This document shows, piece by piece, positions 62,386-64,000 of a DNA stretch of 64,000 bases. The notes beneath the pieces were generated by a model. It did not search any database, was not told where the DNA came from, and saw only the letters and a list, made by a program, of their open reading frames with translations. The stretch comes from Nocardia arthritidis (GTDB lineage Bacteria > Actinomycetota > Actinomycetes > Mycobacteriales > Mycobacteriaceae): the NCBI RefSeq assembly GCF_011801145.1, contig NZ_CP046172.1, positions 9,858,001 to 9,922,000 on the forward strand, read 5' to 3'. A program made the position numbers and the translations under genes. Numbering within the stretch: position 1 is the first letter of the stretch; every line of letters begins with the position of its first letter.

Positions 62386-64000
62386 TCAACCGTCCGCGGA
62401 CGCGTCCTGAACTGTGTCGAGCCCCGACAGGAGCTGCGCGAGGTGGACACCGCGCCTGCCCGCCAGCTGCGCGGCCTGCGTGCGACAGGAGAAACCGTCG
62501 GCGAGCAGGATCGCCGACGCGTCCGCCCGCAGCGCGGGCAACAGGCCGTTCTCGGCGACGGCAACTGAAATGCCGTATTTCCCGCGCCGCATTCCGAAGT
62601 TTCCGGCAAGTCCGCAGCATCCAGTGATTTCGGTCACTTTCATTCCGGTCTTCTCCAGTAATTCCCGGTCGGTTCGGAAGCCGAGAATCGAATGCTGATG
62701 ACAATGCGGCTGCACCACAACGGACTTCCCGGTTCGGCTGGGCGGCCGCCACTCGGGATGTTCGGACAGAAACTCCGCGAGCGTGCGCACGGCGGCCGCG
62801 GTGGCGGCGGCCCGCGGATCGTCGGGCAACAACTCCGGCAGATCGGATCGCAGCGCCGCCGTACAGGACGGTTCCAGGCCGACGACGATCCCGCCGGCGG
62901 CCACATGCTCATCGAGCGCGGCCAGGGTCGCGCGCAAACGCTTCCGGGCCCCGTCGAGTTGGCCGGTGCTGATCCAGGTGAGCCCACAGCACACCCGCCG
63001 CTGCGGAATCCGCACCCGATAGCCAAGCGACTCGATCAATTCGACTGCGGCCCAAGCAATTTCCGGATCGAACGCATCGGTGAACGTGTCGACCCACAGC
63101 ATTACGCCGGGCCGGTGTTCCGCCACCGATGCCGCGGCGGCCGAATCCGCGGTACCGCCCTGGACAAATGCCGAATCCGACTGAGCGACAGCGGGCCGTG
63201 CCGGAGTGTGCGCGACTGCATCCCCGGACTCTCCGGCACGGCGTTCCGAGGCGCGCCCTCGCCACATGCGGCGGAAGCTGCGCTCGGCGAGGCGGGGGAT
63301 TTCCCGATGCGAATCAATTCCGGCGGCGCGCAGGCCGATGCGGCGCAGCCAGGCTATATCGGATAACGCGTTGGCCAGCTTGGGTATTCGCGTCGCCACG
63401 GTGAGCCAGCGGGGGAGTTGGCCGAGGGTGTAGTGGTCGATCGGGCGCGGACGACGCCGATAACGCCGGTACATCGCCTCGGATTTGTAGGTTGCCATAT
63501 CGACGCCCGCCGGGCAGTCGGAGCGACATGCCTTGCAGGACAGGCACAGATCGAGCGATTCGGCGACCGCCGGATCGGACCACGGTAGCGCGCCGCGCAC
63601 CACATCCTGCAGCACCCGGGCGCGGCCCCGGGTACTGTCCTTCTCATCCGCGGTGGCCAGATAGGACGGGCACATGAAACCGCCCGCCGCGCGGGTGTCG
63701 GCGCGGCATTTGCCGACGCCTACACAGCGGTGCACCGCGGTCAGCAGATCGCCACCGTCGTGCGGGTAGGCGAAACCGCCTGCGGCGCCGACCTTTCGCA
63801 AACCCGCCAGCCGTAGGTCGACGTCGATCGGGCGCGGGTCGACGAGAACACCCGGATTCAGCACATTGTCCGGATCGAAAAGCGCCTTGTATCCGGCGAA
63901 TACGTCGAGCACCTCGCGGGAGTACATGACACGCAACAGCTCCGAGCGAGCGCGCCCGTCGCCGTGTTCGCCGGACAGCGATCCGCCATGCCGGACGACC
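62386..64000 (-). CDS. FAD-linked oxidase / Fe-S / CCG-domain fusion, C-terminal part
   Basis: The frame stays open to the right edge and reads SLSGEHGDGRARSELLRVMYS there, the FAD-linked oxidase C-terminal motif, so the N-terminal FAD domain lies beyond the window. Next come ferredoxin-type clusters (CVGVGKCRAD with MCPSYLATADE; CLSCKACRSDCPAGVDM), a low-complexity linker (ARPAVAQSDSAFVQGG), and a CCG (cysteine-rich) domain pair with VCCGLTWISTGQLD and ITGCCGLAGNFGM. This matches Dld-II/YdiJ-type enzymes that oxidise D-lactate or D-2-hydroxyglutarate. Confidence 0.9.
   Translation of the reverse strand, partial: VVRHGGSLSGEHGDGRARSELLRVMYSREVLDVFAGYKALFDPDNVLNPGVLVDPRPIDVDLRLAGLRKVGAAGGFAYPHDGGDLLTAVHRCVGVGKCRADTRAAGGFMCPSYLATADEKDSTRGRARVLQDVVRGALPWSDPAVAESLDLCLSCKACRSDCPAGVDMATYKSEAMYRRYRRRPRPIDHYTLGQLPRWLTVATRIPKLANALSDIAWLRRIGLRAAGIDSHREIPRLAERSFRRMWRGRASERRAGESGDAVAHTPARPAVAQSDSAFVQGGTADSAAAASVAEHRPGVMLWVDTFTDAFDPEIAWAAVELIESLGYRVRIPQRRVCCGLTWISTGQLDGARKRLRATLAALDEHVAAGGIVVGLEPSCTAALRSDLPELLPDDPRAAATAAAVRTLAEFLSEHPEWRPPSRTGKSVVVQPHCHQHSILGFRTDRELLEKTGMKVTEITGCCGLAGNFGMRRGKYGISVAVAENGLLPALRADASAILLADGFSCRTQAAQLAGRRGVHLAQLLSGLDTVQDASADG

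Overview
The window looks like chromosomal DNA of a high-G+C actinobacterium of the Nocardia/Rhodococcus/Mycobacterium group, most likely Nocardia. This rests on family content: a mycobacterial Sdh1-type succinate dehydrogenase operon, a PapA-like acyltransferase, a WS/DGAT wax-ester synthase, several lipid and CoA genes, XRE(DUF5753)/DUF397 modules, and strong G/C bias at third codon positions. No rRNA, tRNA or CRISPR array was seen. The left edge cuts dnaB and the right edge cuts a large FAD/Fe-S oxidoreductase.

Layout. 1-6364: end of dnaB; a divergent LysR regulator and dihydroxyphthalate-decarboxylase-like gene; a complete IS256-family element with inverted repeats and a perfect 8-bp target duplication; a decayed HAD phosphatase; a cutinase-family protein with a long Pro/Thr tail. 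6366-14254: flavin reductase; an MFS exporter and TetR pair sharing three matching operator-like repeats; a P450 lacking the ExxR arginine beside a PapA-like acyltransferase; two DJ-1/PfpI proteins in tandem. 14389-19828: DMT transporter, methyltransferases, WS/DGAT, a nitronate monooxygenase behind a KstR-like box, and a small membrane protein. 19844-24682: a GntR regulator with TGTC-N3-GACA sites, an AarF-family kinase, a methyltransferase, a 2-oxoglutarate oxygenase and an SDR. 24690-36388: an SDR, a flippase/pseudokinase fusion, TetR, cupin, MocR, a catalytically degenerate isochorismatase-like protein with an acyl-CoA synthetase, a second nitronate monooxygenase, a second DMT transporter and an MBL hydrolase. 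36541-41975: a short ORF coupled to a stand-alone KS-AT-DH-KR polyketide synthase with no visible ACP. 41970-49750: dispersed repeats, small conserved genes, a CPA-type antiporter, an S4 protein, an NlpC/P60 hydrolase, an AAA ATPase and a FadE10-like acyl-CoA dehydrogenase. 49888-56200: a paired CTAGA-N4-TCTAG operator, an alpha/beta hydrolase, small proteins, and the Sdh1 operon behind two overlapping mini-ORFs. 56218-64000: DUF397/XRE module, AlkA-like glycosylase, a zinc-finger/HTH/DUF3887 protein, a beta-lactamase-fold serine hydrolase, a 34-residue peptide gene, and the truncated Fe-S oxidoreductase.

Most loci are ordinary metabolic and regulatory genes. No single obviously new multi-gene system stands out. 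The best leads are the ACP-less PKS with its disordered insertion and coupled leader ORF, the GntR-linked AarF/methyltransferase/oxygenase/SDR block, the flippase-pseudokinase fusion, the ExxR-less P450, the inactive isochorismatase homologue, and several clear but unassigned operator palindromes. All assignments come from reading the sequence; no database search was run.
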